The translations under genes were made by a program, and so were the position numbers. Under the pieces are notes generated by a model. That model worked only from the letters and a program-made list of their open reading frames with translations, did not search any database and had not been told where the DNA came from. Below, piece by piece: positions 25,063 through 34,648 of a stretch of 64,000 nt of DNA (position 1 is its first letter; every line of letters starts with the position of its first letter). Origin of the DNA: Acidobacteriaceae bacterium (GTDB lineage: Bacteria > Acidobacteriota > Terriglobia > Terriglobales > Acidobacteriaceae); NCBI GenBank assembly GCA_030038195.1, contig JASHPJ010000024.1, positions 38,332-102,331 on the forward strand. The letters run 5' to 3'.

Positions 25063-26222
25063 CCGGCCGGCAGGAATCAGCGGCAAGCCGTGAAGATCTG
25101 CGGGTCTCTGACTTCGACTTCGAGCTGCCCGAAGAGCTCATTGCCCAGCAGCCTCCCGCCCAGCGTGGCTCGAGCCGCATGCTCGTCATGCACCGCGCTA
25201 CCGGCGCGCTCGCTGATTCGAGCTTCGCCGAGCTTCCGTCGCTGCTCAGGCCCGGCGACCTGCTCGTGCTGAATGACAGCCGCGTGATTCCAGCGCGCCT
25301 CTACGCGCGGCGCACCCTAGTCCGCGAGCGCGATACCCCGGGGTCCCCAACGGCAGGTCTCAGCCGTTGGAGTAGAGAACGGCCCACCGGACGCATCGAA
25401 GTCATGCTCACCGAGCCGGCCGGCGGCAACTGCTGGCGCGCCCTGGTGCGCCCCGGCCGCAAGGTGGCCATCGGCGAGCGGCTGGTCTTTCCCGCGCCCA
25501 CCGGCGAAATGCTGCTCGAAGCCGAGGTGCTGGAGCGCGGACCCTTCGGCGAGCGGCTGCTTGCGTTTGCGCCGGTCGATGATGCACGGGAAGACTTCTT
25601 CGCCATTCTTGACCGCATCGGCCACACGCCGCTTCCGCCTTACATCCACCGCGACGATGCGGACACCGACCGCGAGCGCTATCAAACCGTCTTTGCGCGC
25701 GAGCGCGGCTCGGTGGCTGCGCCCACCGCAGGACTGCACTTTACCGATGCGATGTTGAACTCGCTGGCCGGGCGCGGCGTGGAGATTGCGCGCGTCACGC
25801 TGCACGTCGGCCTGAGTACGTTTGCGCCACTGCGCGTGGAGCGCGTAGAAGATGTGCGCCTGCATCGCGAGCGCTACACGCTTTCCGCGTCCGCGGCAGA
25901 ATCCATCAATCGCGCGCTGGCTGAAAAACGCCGCATCGTAGCCGTCGGCACAACCGTCGTCCGCACGCTGGAGTCCGCCGCATTGCAGGCGCAGGGAAGA
26001 GAATTGAAAGCGCACAGCGGCGAGACGGAAATCTTCATCTCACCGGGCTACAAGTTTCGCCTGGTCGGCGCGCTGCTGACTAATTTTCATCTGCCGCAGT
26101 CCAGCCTGCTCATGCTGGTAAGCGCCTTCGCCGGACGCGAGCGCGTGCTGGCCGCCTATCGCCATGCCGTCGCAGCCCGCTATCGGTTCTTCAGCTACGG
26201 CGATTGCATGTTGATTCGGTGA
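25059..26222 (+). CDS. queA: S-adenosylmethionine:tRNA ribosyltransferase-isomerase
   Basis: QueA adds the epoxycyclopentanediol-forming ribose moiety of SAM to 7-aminomethyl-7-deazaguanine in tRNA, the penultimate step of queuosine synthesis. The 387-residue protein shows [13 protein letters not shown] at the N-terminus, [51 protein letters not shown] and [16 protein letters not shown]. All are family signatures. Between YARR and RIEVML is an in-frame extra stretch of about 22 residues (residues ~88-110) encoded by a palindromic sequence not found in typical QueA. It overlaps the DUF374 gene by 4 bp (ATGA). Confidence 0.95.
   Translation: MTGRQESAASREDLRVSDFDFELPEELIAQQPPAQRGSSRMLVMHRATGALADSSFAELPSLLRPGDLLVLNDSRVIPARLYARRTLVRERDTPGSPTAGLSRWSRERPTGRIEVMLTEPAGGNCWRALVRPGRKVAIGERLVFPAPTGEMLLEAEVLERGPFGERLLAFAPVDDAREDFFAILDRIGHTPLPPYIHRDDADTDRERYQTVFARERGSVAAPTAGLHFTDAMLNSLAGRGVEIARVTLHVGLSTFAPLRVERVEDVRLHRERYTLSASAAESINRALAEKRRIVAVGTTVVRTLESAALQAQGRELKAHSGETEIFISPGYKFRLVGALLTNFHLPQSSLLMLVSAFAGRERVLAAYRHAVAARYRFFSYGDCMLIR
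25347..25370. repeat. Palindromic insert inside queA
   Basis: Inverted repeat CCAACGGC / GCCGTTGG with an 8-nt loop, preceded by CCCCGGGGTCCCC. It sits in the in-frame insertion of queA and looks like a REP-type palindrome captured in coding sequence. Confidence 0.5.
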
Positions 26223-26275
26223 AAAAATAATGGAATCAATGACGACCCACAGCAGACGCAAAGCACTTCGGTCCC

Positions 26276-26404
26276 ATGGAAGGCTCAGTAGAATTTCTGG
26301 GGTTTGCCCTGCTTGCACGGACCTTGCCCAAGGCGCGCGTCCGGTGGACCGAGCCCGATCCCCGCGAGCCCGGCGAACTCGGCTTGGTAGCAACGGAAGC
26401 ATAA
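26276..26404 (+). CDS. Possible 42-residue small ORF
   Basis: A short ATG-to-TAA frame in the 272-bp gap between queA and polA encodes a peptide with a hydrophobic start (MEGSVEFLGFALLARTLPKAR) and an acidic, Pro-rich end (WTEPDPREPGELGLV). Codon third positions are GC-rich like the neighbours. No ribosome site precedes it and no family is recognised. It could be a remnant of a longer gene or chance. Confidence 0.25.
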   Translation: MEGSVEFLGFALLARTLPKARVRWTEPDPREPGELGLVATEA

Positions 26405-26438
26405 CGCGTACGCGCACCCCGCGATCGCCTGTTCTTAT

Positions 26439-26466
26439 CTATTCCCTATTCCCTATTCCCTATTCC
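26439..26466. repeat. Four perfect tandem copies of CTATTCC
   Basis: (CTATTCC)x4 lies 28 bp before the polA start. It is the most regular copy of the heptamer tract seen at 8717, 34921 and 35074. Confidence 0.85.
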
Positions 26467-26494
26467 CTGCCTCTCCCCTGCTATCCTCAACCCA

Positions 26495-29194
26495 ATGCCC
26501 GATCAAGCCACGTCGCCCGTTTTTCTGCTCGACGCCATGTCGTTCATCTTTCGCGCCTATCACGCCATGCAGCGCAGCCGTCCCATGTCCACGCGCTCCG
26601 GCCTGCCCACCGCGGCCACCTACGTCTTCGTGAATATGATCAGGAAGCTGCGTCAGGACTTCGATCCGAAGTACTTCGCGGCAGTCTTCGATCCCAGCGG
26701 CGAGGTCTTTCGCGACGAGCGCGCGCGCTCCCTGGGCGCATTGCGCAAGTGGAACAGCAAGACGCAGAGCTTTGAAGAGGTGAGCTACGAGGGCTACAAG
26801 GCCAATCGCGAATCGATGCCCGAAGACCTGCGCCGGCAGCTCCCCTACATGCGCCGCTCGCTCGACGCGCTTCGTATTCCGATCCTGGAGGCAGTGGGCT
26901 TCGAGGCCGACGACGTGATCGGCACGCTGGCGCGCGAGGCCGCCGAGCGCGGTCACGAGGTATTCATCGTCTCCGGCGACAAGGACATGATGCAGCTTGT
27001 CACCGATCACGTAAAGATTCTCAACCCGCAGAAGGACAATCTCATCCTCGATCCGGCAAAGGTGACGGAAGTGCTCGGCGTGCCTCCGGAGAAAGTCATC
27101 GATGTGATGGCGCTGCGCGGCGACACGGTAGACAACGTCCCCGGCGCACCGGGCATTGGCGACAAAGGCAGCGTCGATCTCATCGTCAAATTCGGCAGCG
27201 TGGAAGCAGTGCTGGAGCGCGCCGCCGAGGTGAAACGCAAGACCTATCGCGAGTCGCTCGAGCAGAACCGCGACGCCGTGCTGCTTTCCAAGGAGCTGGT
27301 CACCATCGACAGCCGCGTGCCGCTCGAGCTCAATCTGGCGGCCATGGAGACGCAGCCGCCGGACATCGAAGCCTGTCGCGAGCTTTTCACCGAGCTCGAA
27401 TTCACTTCCATGCTGCGCGACCTCGCGCCTTCCGCTGCCGCAGCAGCAGCGGAGCTGATTGAGGAGCCAAACGACGAGCAGATCGCCGCATTTTACGCGG
27501 CTGCGCGAGCGAACGGATTTGCGTTTGTCCTCGCCGCCGCACAAGCGGCGACAGCCTTGGAAGAGGACGCGGAGCCCGAGACGCCTACGACCATGTCGCT
27601 GCTGGATGTGGCGGAAGCTGCGGAAAAGCCGGCGGCCTTCAGTGCAGGTGTCTGTGCTGATCCCGTCATCGCGCTGCAGCTCGCGCTCGCGCCTGGGTTG
27701 CGCGCGCTGCTGGAAGACGCATCCATCCCCAAGCGTACCCACGACCTGAAGCTGGCGTTGCACACGCTGGCCGCGCAGAGCTGCGATCTGCGCGGCAGCG
27801 TGGAAGACACCATGCTGCTCTCCTACGCGCTGAATCCGACGCATGCTACGCAGGCGCTGGCGGATGTGGCGGCACGCCACAACCAGGCTGCTCCGGCAAC
27901 GCTCGCCGCGGGCGCGGCGGCCGTCAACGCGCTGGCGCCGGCGCTCCAGGCGGAGGCGGAAAAAGCGCAGGTGGCGCGGGCTTATCGCGAGATCGACCTG
28001 CCGCTGGCGCCGGTGCTCTTCCGCATGGAGCAGGCCGGCGTGCGCATTGACAGCGCGGCGCTGGCGGGGCTTTCAACGCGTTTCAGTACCGAGCTGGAGC
28101 GCGTAGGCGGGCGCATCTTCGAGCTGGCCGGGCAAACCTTCAATATCAACTCGCCCAAGCAGCTTGCCAAGGTACTGTTCACAGACCTCGGCCTGCAGCC
28201 GCCCACGGTTCGTGGCAAAGGCAAGACCATCTCCACCGCGCAAGACATTCTCGAGCAGCTTGCCGAGCAGCATGAAGTGCCAAAACTCGTCCTCGAATAC
28301 CGCCATCTGTCCAAGCTCAAGTCGAATTACATTGACGCGCTACCGCTGCTGGCCGACGCCGAGTCGCGCGTGCACACCACCTTTCAGGCCGCGGCTACGG
28401 CAACCGGACGTCTCTCGTCCGTGAATCCGAATCTGCAGAATATTCCGGTACGCACCGAGCTCGGCCGTGAGATTCGCGCCGCATTTGTCGCGCGCCCCGG
28501 CACGCAACTGCTCTCGGCCGATTACTCGCAGATCGAGCTGCGCCTGCTGGCGCACTTCAGCGGCGATCCGCTGCTCATGCGCGCCTACGCGGAGAACATC
28601 GACATTCACACGCTCACCGCAAGCGAGGTCTTCGGCGTGCCCATCGAGAAGATGGGCAAGGAGACGCGCAACCGCGCCAAGGCCGTCAACTTCGGCATCG
28701 TGTACGGCATCTCGGCCTTCGGGCTGGCCGCGCAGCTCGGCATTCCGCAGGCTGAGGCGCGCGCCTACATCGATCGCTACTTTGCGCGCTACCAGGGCGT
28801 GCAGGCGTTTATTGAGAAAACGCTGGCGCAGACCCGCAAGGATGGCTTTGTGCGCACCATGTTCGGCAGGCTGCGGCCGATTCCAGACATCGAGAGCCGC
28901 AATCCCAACCAGCGCGGCTTCGCCGAGCGCACCGCCATCAACACGCCGCTGCAGGGAACCGCGGCCGACCTGATCAAGCTGGCGATGATTGCGCTCGACC
29001 GCAAGCTCGCTGAGCGCAATCTGAAGACGCGCATGGTGCTGCAGGTGCATGACGAGCTGCTTTTTGAAGTTCCGCTTGACGAAATCGAAGCGGCGGGCGC
29101 GCTGGTACGCGCGGAGATGGAGGGCGTAGCGCAGCTCCATGTGCCGCTGGTGGCCGATCTGGCTTTTGGCCCCAACTGGCGTGATATGAAGTAA
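26495..29194 (+). CDS. polA: DNA polymerase I
   Basis: An 899-residue PolA that fills gaps and removes RNA primers. The N-terminal 5'-3' exonuclease (residues 8-300) is intact: LLDAMSFIFRAYHA, EADDVIGTLA, VSGDKDMMQLV, LRGDTVDNVPGAPGIGDKG. The C-terminal polymerase has motif A DYSQIELRLLAHFSGD, motif B RNRAKAVNFGIVYG and motif C LQVHDELLFEVP, plus TATGRLSSVNPNLQNIPVR. The middle 3'-5' exonuclease domain lacks the Exo I DxE motif: the expected FDTET region reads FAFVLAAAQ, followed by an acidic/Ala-rich stretch. The enzyme is therefore probably proofreading-deficient, as in Taq and many other PolI. No Shine-Dalgarno is visible before the ATG. Confidence 0.95.
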   Translation: MPDQATSPVFLLDAMSFIFRAYHAMQRSRPMSTRSGLPTAATYVFVNMIRKLRQDFDPKYFAAVFDPSGEVFRDERARSLGALRKWNSKTQSFEEVSYEGYKANRESMPEDLRRQLPYMRRSLDALRIPILEAVGFEADDVIGTLAREAAERGHEVFIVSGDKDMMQLVTDHVKILNPQKDNLILDPAKVTEVLGVPPEKVIDVMALRGDTVDNVPGAPGIGDKGSVDLIVKFGSVEAVLERAAEVKRKTYRESLEQNRDAVLLSKELVTIDSRVPLELNLAAMETQPPDIEACRELFTELEFTSMLRDLAPSAAAAAAELIEEPNDEQIAAFYAAARANGFAFVLAAAQAATALEEDAEPETPTTMSLLDVAEAAEKPAAFSAGVCADPVIALQLALAPGLRALLEDASIPKRTHDLKLALHTLAAQSCDLRGSVEDTMLLSYALNPTHATQALADVAARHNQAAPATLAAGAAAVNALAPALQAEAEKAQVARAYREIDLPLAPVLFRMEQAGVRIDSAALAGLSTRFSTELERVGGRIFELAGQTFNINSPKQLAKVLFTDLGLQPPTVRGKGKTISTAQDILEQLAEQHEVPKLVLEYRHLSKLKSNYIDALPLLADAESRVHTTFQAAATATGRLSSVNPNLQNIPVRTELGREIRAAFVARPGTQLLSADYSQIELRLLAHFSGDPLLMRAYAENIDIHTLTASEVFGVPIEKMGKETRNRAKAVNFGIVYGISAFGLAAQLGIPQAEARAYIDRYFARYQGVQAFIEKTLAQTRKDGFVRTMFGRLRPIPDIESRNPNQRGFAERTAINTPLQGTAADLIKLAMIALDRKLAERNLKTRMVLQVHDELLFEVPLDEIEAAGALVRAEMEGVAQLHVPLVADLAFGPNWRDMK

Positions 29195-29240
29195 CGCAGA
29201 ATGCGCGCTACAATTTTCTTGTCCCCGGCAGAGACGGCGA

Positions 29241-29573
29241 ATGCTCTTCGACATCGCCAAAGCGCTCTCGTTCTTTCTGAGCATCCTCTCGCTCTATCCG
29301 GTGGTGGTGAGCGCGTTTTTTATCCCTGGCAGCCGCTGGGAAGACCGCATGGTGCTGGCGCTGGCCCGCGTGGGACTGGCCGGATGCATCTGCCTGCTCA
29401 GCGGTATCCTCTTTGCACGGCCCTGGCAGCCAAACCATTCCGCCGAGCAACTGCTGGCCACGCTGCCTGTGCGCATGTTTTTGTGGACGATTCTCGGCGT
29501 GGCCATTCTCTTCACACTCTCGTGGTATTTCGACGTAGAGTTCGTGCCCCTGCTGTGGCGCAACCTGCCCTGA
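29241..29573 (+). CDS. Small integral membrane protein, unknown function
   Basis: A 110-residue protein with three clear hydrophobic segments (about 8-28, 40-60 and 78-97) separated by short charged loops (PGSRWEDR, RPWQPNHS). No recognised domain. It begins 46 bp after polA on the same strand and may be read through from it. Weak purine-rich AGAGACGG upstream. Probably a real gene given codon use and position, but the role is unknown. Confidence 0.65.
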   Translation: MLFDIAKALSFFLSILSLYPVVVSAFFIPGSRWEDRMVLALARVGLAGCICLLSGILFARPWQPNHSAEQLLATLPVRMFLWTILGVAILFTLSWYFDVEFVPLLWRNLP

Positions 29574-29658
29574 GCCGAAAGAACTGGGCAATCACGCCTC
29601 TTTGTAACCATTGCACGTAGGAACGTATCTCATTCTTAGCCGTGTTTTGGAGGTCAAG

Positions 29659-30345
29659 ATGATGCGCACGTGGTTTTTCTGCTGCCTGTTGTTTCTTGGG
29701 TTTGCGGTTCTTCTTTTTGCATGGAAAGGCAATGCGGCAACCAGGCAGCCGATTCCGCCGCCGGCAGAGGATCTGCCGCTCGCGCAGGCTTCCAGCAGCG
29801 CCACCGCCGTCTTTGCAGGTGGCTGCTTCTGGGGAACGCAGTCAGTCTTCGAGCGGGTGAAGGGTGTCATCGACACCACCGCAGGCTACGCCGGCGGCAC
29901 CGCGGCCACCGCAACTTACGCGCAGGTCACCACCGAGACCACCGGCCACGCCGAATCCGTGCGCGTGGTCTTCGATCCGTCGAAGATCACCTACGGCACG
30001 CTGCTGCGCATCTTCTTTTCCGTGGCGCACGATCCGACGCAGTTGAATCGGCAGGGCCCGGACGTAGGTCCCTCCTATCGCTCCGTCATCTTTTACCTGA
30101 ACGACGATCAGCGCCGCATCGCAACGGCATATATTGCGCAGCTTGACGCGGCCAAGGTCTTCCGCAAGCGGATCGTCACCGAAGTGACGCCGCTCAAGGG
30201 CTTCTATCGCGCGGAGGCGTATCACCAGGACTACGCGCTCCATAATCCGGACAATCCCTACATCCAGGTGTGCGACCGCCCCAAGATTGCCGAGCTGCGC
30301 AAGCAGTTCCCCGACCTGTTTGTGGAGTACACCGGCAAGCGCTGA
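29659..30345 (+). CDS. msrA: Exported peptide-methionine (S)-S-oxide reductase
   Basis: MsrA reduces methionine-S-sulfoxide in proteins. The catalytic GGCFWG motif is present (FAGGCFWGTQSVF), followed by the conserved GYAGG, TGHAESVRVVFDP and QGPDVGPSYRSVIF. The N-terminus (MRTWFFCCLLFLGFAVLLFAWKG) is a membrane-targeting or signal segment, so the enzyme acts outside the cytoplasm, a periplasmic repair version. The start at MMRTW is preceded by GGAGG; the track's longer form adds 16 residues. Near the C-terminus a Cys (IQVCDRPK) could serve as resolving cysteine. Confidence 0.93.
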   Translation: MMRTWFFCCLLFLGFAVLLFAWKGNAATRQPIPPPAEDLPLAQASSSATAVFAGGCFWGTQSVFERVKGVIDTTAGYAGGTAATATYAQVTTETTGHAESVRVVFDPSKITYGTLLRIFFSVAHDPTQLNRQGPDVGPSYRSVIFYLNDDQRRIATAYIAQLDAAKVFRKRIVTEVTPLKGFYRAEAYHQDYALHNPDNPYIQVCDRPKIAELRKQFPDLFVEYTGKR

Positions 30346-30518
30346 GGCGTGCGCCAAAATCTCGGGATTGCCGGAATTTTCGTAGAGATGCTGCAAGCGG
30401 TCGAAGAGCCATGCATCGCCGATGGACGCCATGTATGGCATGTATGGATTGACGGAGTCCGAATCTATTCCTCCAGTTTGACATTGAACTGCGCGGAAGC
30501 GTTGTACGCTCGGCGGAA

Positions 30519-32681
30519 TCAGGCCGCCATCTGCGCGAGCCTACGCACGGTGAGCACCGTGATATCGTCTTCCTGGCCGAAGGACTTGGCCGCCTCTGCC
30601 AGGTAAAAGGCTGACTGGTTGCTCAGGTTGTGCACGCGGTCAAAGCCAAATAGCTCGCCGGAGGGCCGGCGCGCTTCCACGACGCCGTCCGAGAACAGCA
30701 GCACGCGGTCGCCGGGGTGCAGGTAGAGCCGCGTCTCCTCGTAGCTCACGTTGGGAATCACCCCCAGCGGCAGGCTGCCGGCAACGCCGATCTCCTGGCT
30801 GTTGAGATACGGCGGCAGATGGCCGGCATTGGCCAGCACAAGTTCGCCGCTGGCGCCGAACCACGCCGCCTGGCAGGTAGTAAAGCTCTCCGTGCCCACC
30901 AGCACACGGTTGAGTGACTCGAGGATTCTCACCGGATTGCGCTCGACCGTCCGACGCAGCGCGCCCATCAGCATCGAGACGTTCATGGCCGCCTTGAGGC
31001 CCTTGCCCGCCACGTCGCCAATCACCACCAGCATGCCGTCGGCGCCCAGCATCTGCACGTGGAAAAAATCGCCGCCCACTTCGTTGGCCGGGCTGTAGAT
31101 GGAATCGACTTCGAAGCCGGGTGTGGACGGCTTCTCCAGCGGGATAAGCAGCTCCTGCACGCTGCGCGCGGCGGCCAGCTCGCTGGTGACCCGCTCCTCG
31201 GTGCGCTGGATGCGCAGGAAGCGGAAAAAGATGATGAGGACGATGACCAGGATGCCGGTGAAGTCGGCGATGGACGCAAAGTGAATCGGGATGGGACCGG
31301 CCTGGATGGTGAGCGGGGAGCGGTAGTCGTGGCCGCCCCAATCGTTCATGCTGGCCATAACCACCGGTTCGACGACGCCGATGAGGCTGAGCACAAGCGG
31401 AATCAGCAGCAGGCCGGCTTCGAAGTTGCGCCGCCACGCCGCCGCGATGAGCGTAAGAAAGACAAAGAGCCACCATCCGGTGAGCCACACGAGGCTGCCC
31501 AGCACAAAGCCGGCGACAACAATGCCGATGAAGCGCGCGTGGCCGATCATCAGCAGCGTGGGGCCCACGCCAGCGAGAATTGGCGAGGTGTAGCGCAGCA
31601 CGCGGATATACCAGCGGCGCGGCAGCGCCAGGAATGCAACCAGGAACTCGAAGAAAAGATAAGCGGAGACCAGCACCAGTTCGAGCATGAGCGCGGCGTA
31701 CCACAGGCTGTCGAGCCGCGCCGAGCTGCCGGCCAGCTCGACGAATCCGATGGGCGCCTGCACCAGCTCGTGTAGCGCCAGCCACAGGTACTCGGAGTGT
31801 CCCCTCTGCGAGAAGTAAAGGGCAAAGAGAAAAAGCACCAGGACGATGAGCAGAACCGAGTAGACCAGCCGCGGCAGGCGCTCATAAAGGCTGCGATTCT
31901 GCCACAGGGTCAGCTCGCGCTCCAGGTCGTCGCGGTCGCCCAGCATCAGGTTGCGGCCGGCGAAGAACGTCGTGTACGAGCCGTGGCCGAAGGGGATGTA
32001 AATGGTGCGCACGGCCAGCGTGAGCGAGGTGACCGAGGGGTCGATATTGAGGTCGTAAAGCCGCGAGATGAGCTGATAACGCTGCGGATCGCTGCCGTGC
32101 GGGCCTTCGGGAAGAATCTCCTTGCCGTTGGCGAAGACCTCCGCGCCCGGACCGGTGGAGCCCACGCCGAGCGAGGTATTCTGCGAAACCGGAATCTCGA
32201 TGAACAGGGCGACGGGTCCGTGGTCTGCGGCCAGCTTGATGTGCAGCCGGAACCAGGCATAGCGCTGGCCGTGGTCAGTGGGGGCCAGGACATCGGCGTC
32301 TTCTCCGCTCACTTCGACATGAATCTTGCCGTCCTGCTCCGCGGGCGCGGACGGCTGGTCCATCCGGTCTACGTCGGGAACCTCTTCCATGAACGCCTGC
32401 GCGCCGCGGACGGCCCATCCCGAGTCGTCGAAGTCGGGCTTGGCGGCTGCCGGATCGGCCGTAATGCCCACGCGCCAGTCCTTGTCCAGCAGGACGGGCG
32501 AGCCGATGCTGGTGGCGTCAAAAACCAGGTCCGGCGGCTTGGCAGTCGGCGGTCTGGCCCCGCCGCGGGCGTGCAACTTCCCTCCCTGCACGGGGATATG
32601 CCGTGAAGGTACGGCCTGGGAGGCAAGCTGCGCCACCGCCAGAACGGCCATTGCAACCATGGTCAGGAACGCTCGCCGCAA
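30519..32681 (-). CDS. Membrane-bound SpoIIE/RsbU-type protein phosphatase with 7TM-like sensor
   Basis: A 720-residue signalling phosphatase (PP2C/PPM fold). A signal peptide (MRRAFLTMVAMAVLAVAQLASQA) is followed by an extracytoplasmic region of about 250 residues that resembles a 7TMR-DISM-extracellular jelly-roll. About seven membrane segments come next (residues 270-470), then a short coiled linker (FLRIQRTEERVTSELAAARSVQELLIP) and the phosphatase domain with metal motifs EVGGDFF, IGDVAGKG, LFSDGVVEAR and FGQEDDITVL. It probably dephosphorylates an anti-sigma-factor antagonist. No partner gene adjoins it. A remnant of a related C-terminus is at 18561-18660. Confidence 0.9.
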   Translation of the reverse strand: MRRAFLTMVAMAVLAVAQLASQAVPSRHIPVQGGKLHARGGARPPTAKPPDLVFDATSIGSPVLLDKDWRVGITADPAAAKPDFDDSGWAVRGAQAFMEEVPDVDRMDQPSAPAEQDGKIHVEVSGEDADVLAPTDHGQRYAWFRLHIKLAADHGPVALFIEIPVSQNTSLGVGSTGPGAEVFANGKEILPEGPHGSDPQRYQLISRLYDLNIDPSVTSLTLAVRTIYIPFGHGSYTTFFAGRNLMLGDRDDLERELTLWQNRSLYERLPRLVYSVLLIVLVLFLFALYFSQRGHSEYLWLALHELVQAPIGFVELAGSSARLDSLWYAALMLELVLVSAYLFFEFLVAFLALPRRWYIRVLRYTSPILAGVGPTLLMIGHARFIGIVVAGFVLGSLVWLTGWWLFVFLTLIAAAWRRNFEAGLLLIPLVLSLIGVVEPVVMASMNDWGGHDYRSPLTIQAGPIPIHFASIADFTGILVIVLIIFFRFLRIQRTEERVTSELAAARSVQELLIPLEKPSTPGFEVDSIYSPANEVGGDFFHVQMLGADGMLVVIGDVAGKGLKAAMNVSMLMGALRRTVERNPVRILESLNRVLVGTESFTTCQAAWFGASGELVLANAGHLPPYLNSQEIGVAGSLPLGVIPNVSYEETRLYLHPGDRVLLFSDGVVEARRPSGELFGFDRVHNLSNQSAFYLAEAAKSFGQEDDITVLTVRRLAQMAA

Positions 32682-32887
32682 ACCATCCTCCGGGCTCTGT
32701 GTTCTTCACTTTAAAGCAGCGGGTGGCCGGCTCCCAAGACCGCGTAAGCAGGATTTTTGCGGTGGTGCTGCCGCAGCAGAAGGAGATTTTACACATCCGC
32801 TGCAAAACTGCTTCCCATTTGTCACCGAACAGGCGGATACTAGCGTCTAACACAACGGAGCGAAGCGGCACGGGCCGGAGGTGTGGC

Positions 32888-34258
32888 ATGAAGGCAGATC
32901 GCACGGGTTTTCTGACGGCGGTTCTGGCGACAATGGCGATGGCGCTGGGCACAGGACTGTGGGCACAGTCCACCACATCGACATCGACCAGCAGTTCGAC
33001 CACCACTGCAAATGGATCGCAAACCTCCACCGCCCAGCCCAGCCAGCCTGCGGCGCAGCCCGGTGCTACGGCCCAGCCGGCTCCGGGGACCACCCCCGTG
33101 GGCGGTGATCAGGCTGCCCCGGCCAAGCCGTCTGACGACAAGACGGCCACGGCGTCAGATAATGCGAAGCCTGCCCCCGGCACCACCCCGGTCGGCGGCG
33201 ATCAGGCTGCCCCGCCCAGCGACAAGAAGGACAAGGACAAGGTTGACAAGGACGACGCCAAGGTCGATCCCGAAAAGGTGGTCGATCCCGGCAGCGCCAT
33301 GATCAAGGTCAAGCCCGGCAGTATTGAAGACGTAAGCGCCGTCGGCAATCGCGACATCGGCGGACGCGGACTGGGCAACTGGTACTCGACCGACAGCGAG
33401 ATCAAGATGGGCAAGCAGTACGCCGACGAGATCGAGAAGAGCACCCGCTTCATCACCGATCCGGTGATCGACGAGTACGTGAACCGCATCGGCCAGAACA
33501 TCGTGAAGAACTCCGACTGCAAGGTGCCGTTCACCATCAAGGTGATCGACTCGGACGAGATCAATGCCATGGCGCTGCCCGGCGGCTTCTTCTATGTCAA
33601 CTCCGGGCTGATTCTGGCGGCGGACGAGGAAGCGGAACTGGCCGGCGTGATGGCCCACGAAGTGGCCCACGTCTGCGCGCACCACGCAGCGCGCGAAATG
33701 ACCCGCGCCAACTACGCGCAGATCGGCATGGTGCCGCTCATCATGATGACCGGCTACACCTGGACGGGTTACGGCATCTATGAGGCCGCCCAGCTCGCCA
33801 TCCCCATCACTTTCCTCGAGTTCTCGCGCGAGTTCGAGGCGCAGGCTGACTACCTGGGCGTGCAGTACATGTACCGCGCCGGCTACGATCCACAGGCCTT
33901 CATCAGCTTCTTTGAGAAGATTCAGGCTCTTGAGAAGCGCAAGCCCGGCCTGGTAGCCAAGGCATTCTCTGACCATCCCCAGACCCCGGACCGCATCCTG
34001 CACACACAGGAGGAGATCGCGCAGATTCTCCCCGCCCGCGACGAGTACACGGTCACGACCTCGGAGTTTGACGACATCAAGGCGAGGCTGGCGCGGATCG
34101 AGAACAAGCGCCGCCTGACTGACACCAAGGGCATCACGCGGCCCTCGCTGCGGCGCGCCAGCAACAACCCCAACGACTCCGGCGACCAGGCAGGCGACGA
34201 CGGCTCCAGCAACCCAACCGACCAGCCCACCCTGCATCGCCGCGAAGACCAGAACTAA
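32888..34258 (+). CDS. Exported M48-family metalloprotease
   Basis: A 456-residue secreted zinc protease of the BepA/YfgC-like M48 group, probably involved in envelope protein quality control. Signal peptide MKADRTGFLTAVLATMAMALGTGLWA. Residues 28-130 are a Ser/Thr-, Pro/Ala- and Lys/Asp-rich linker holding two copies of PAPGTTPVGGDQAAP 31 residues apart. The catalytic domain has HEVAH (about 257-261, VMAHEVAHVCAHHAAR) and the downstream Glu ligand in SREFEAQADYLG. The C-terminal tail is charged and low complexity. The start chosen has GGAGG upstream; the track's frame begins 95 codons earlier without support. A hairpin follows the stop. Confidence 0.92.
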   Translation: MKADRTGFLTAVLATMAMALGTGLWAQSTTSTSTSSSTTTANGSQTSTAQPSQPAAQPGATAQPAPGTTPVGGDQAAPAKPSDDKTATASDNAKPAPGTTPVGGDQAAPPSDKKDKDKVDKDDAKVDPEKVVDPGSAMIKVKPGSIEDVSAVGNRDIGGRGLGNWYSTDSEIKMGKQYADEIEKSTRFITDPVIDEYVNRIGQNIVKNSDCKVPFTIKVIDSDEINAMALPGGFFYVNSGLILAADEEAELAGVMAHEVAHVCAHHAAREMTRANYAQIGMVPLIMMTGYTWTGYGIYEAAQLAIPITFLEFSREFEAQADYLGVQYMYRAGYDPQAFISFFEKIQALEKRKPGLVAKAFSDHPQTPDRILHTQEEIAQILPARDEYTVTTSEFDDIKARLARIENKRRLTDTKGITRPSLRRASNNPNDSGDQAGDDGSSNPTDQPTLHRREDQN

Positions 34259-34280
34259 CCCGGAACCCCGGCTTTACCCG

Positions 34281-34308
34281 GAGCAGCTCACCCATGGGCG
34301 AGCTGCTC
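34281..34308 (+). terminator. Probable rho-independent terminator after the M48 gene
   Basis: Stem GAGCAGCTC / GAGCTGCTC with a 10-nt loop, 22 bp past the M48 stop and followed by TTGTCT. The T-run is short, so this is moderate support. Confidence 0.5.
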
Positions 34309-34539
34309 TTGTCTGCATCTTCGTTTGCAAAAACTCCCAGGAAAGCACGAAGTGCCAGGGCACGGCTTCCTATTCCCAGGGCCGTCCGCAACCTTACCAG
34401 CATCGATCACGCACCATCCGTCGCAACAACCCAACTTCTTGGGCCAACCCACTCTCTGTCCGCAACCGGCTGTATTTTCCCTCCAAAAGCCGCCCGACCG
34501 CCGCCCGGATCCACGCACCAAAGCCCATGAATTTCCTTC

Positions 34540-34585
34540 AATTTCCGGAAATTCCTTGAATTGGCGGGTGAAATCGCGCTATATA
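34540..34585 (+). promoter_or_regulatory. Candidate promoter with palindromic operator for the HTH gene
   Basis: A perfect 14-bp palindrome AATTTCCGGAAATT (34540-34553) sits just before a -35-like TTGAAT (34556-34561), an 18-bp spacer and a -10-like TATATA (34580-34585). The palindrome abuts the -35, as an operator would. The region from 34309 to 34539 shows nothing else identifiable. Confidence 0.5.
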
Positions 34586-34648
34586 CAAAGCTACCGGCAG
34601 ATTTGCCGGAATCCTGCCCTCGGGGACCTTTCCATTCAGGAGGCAATC

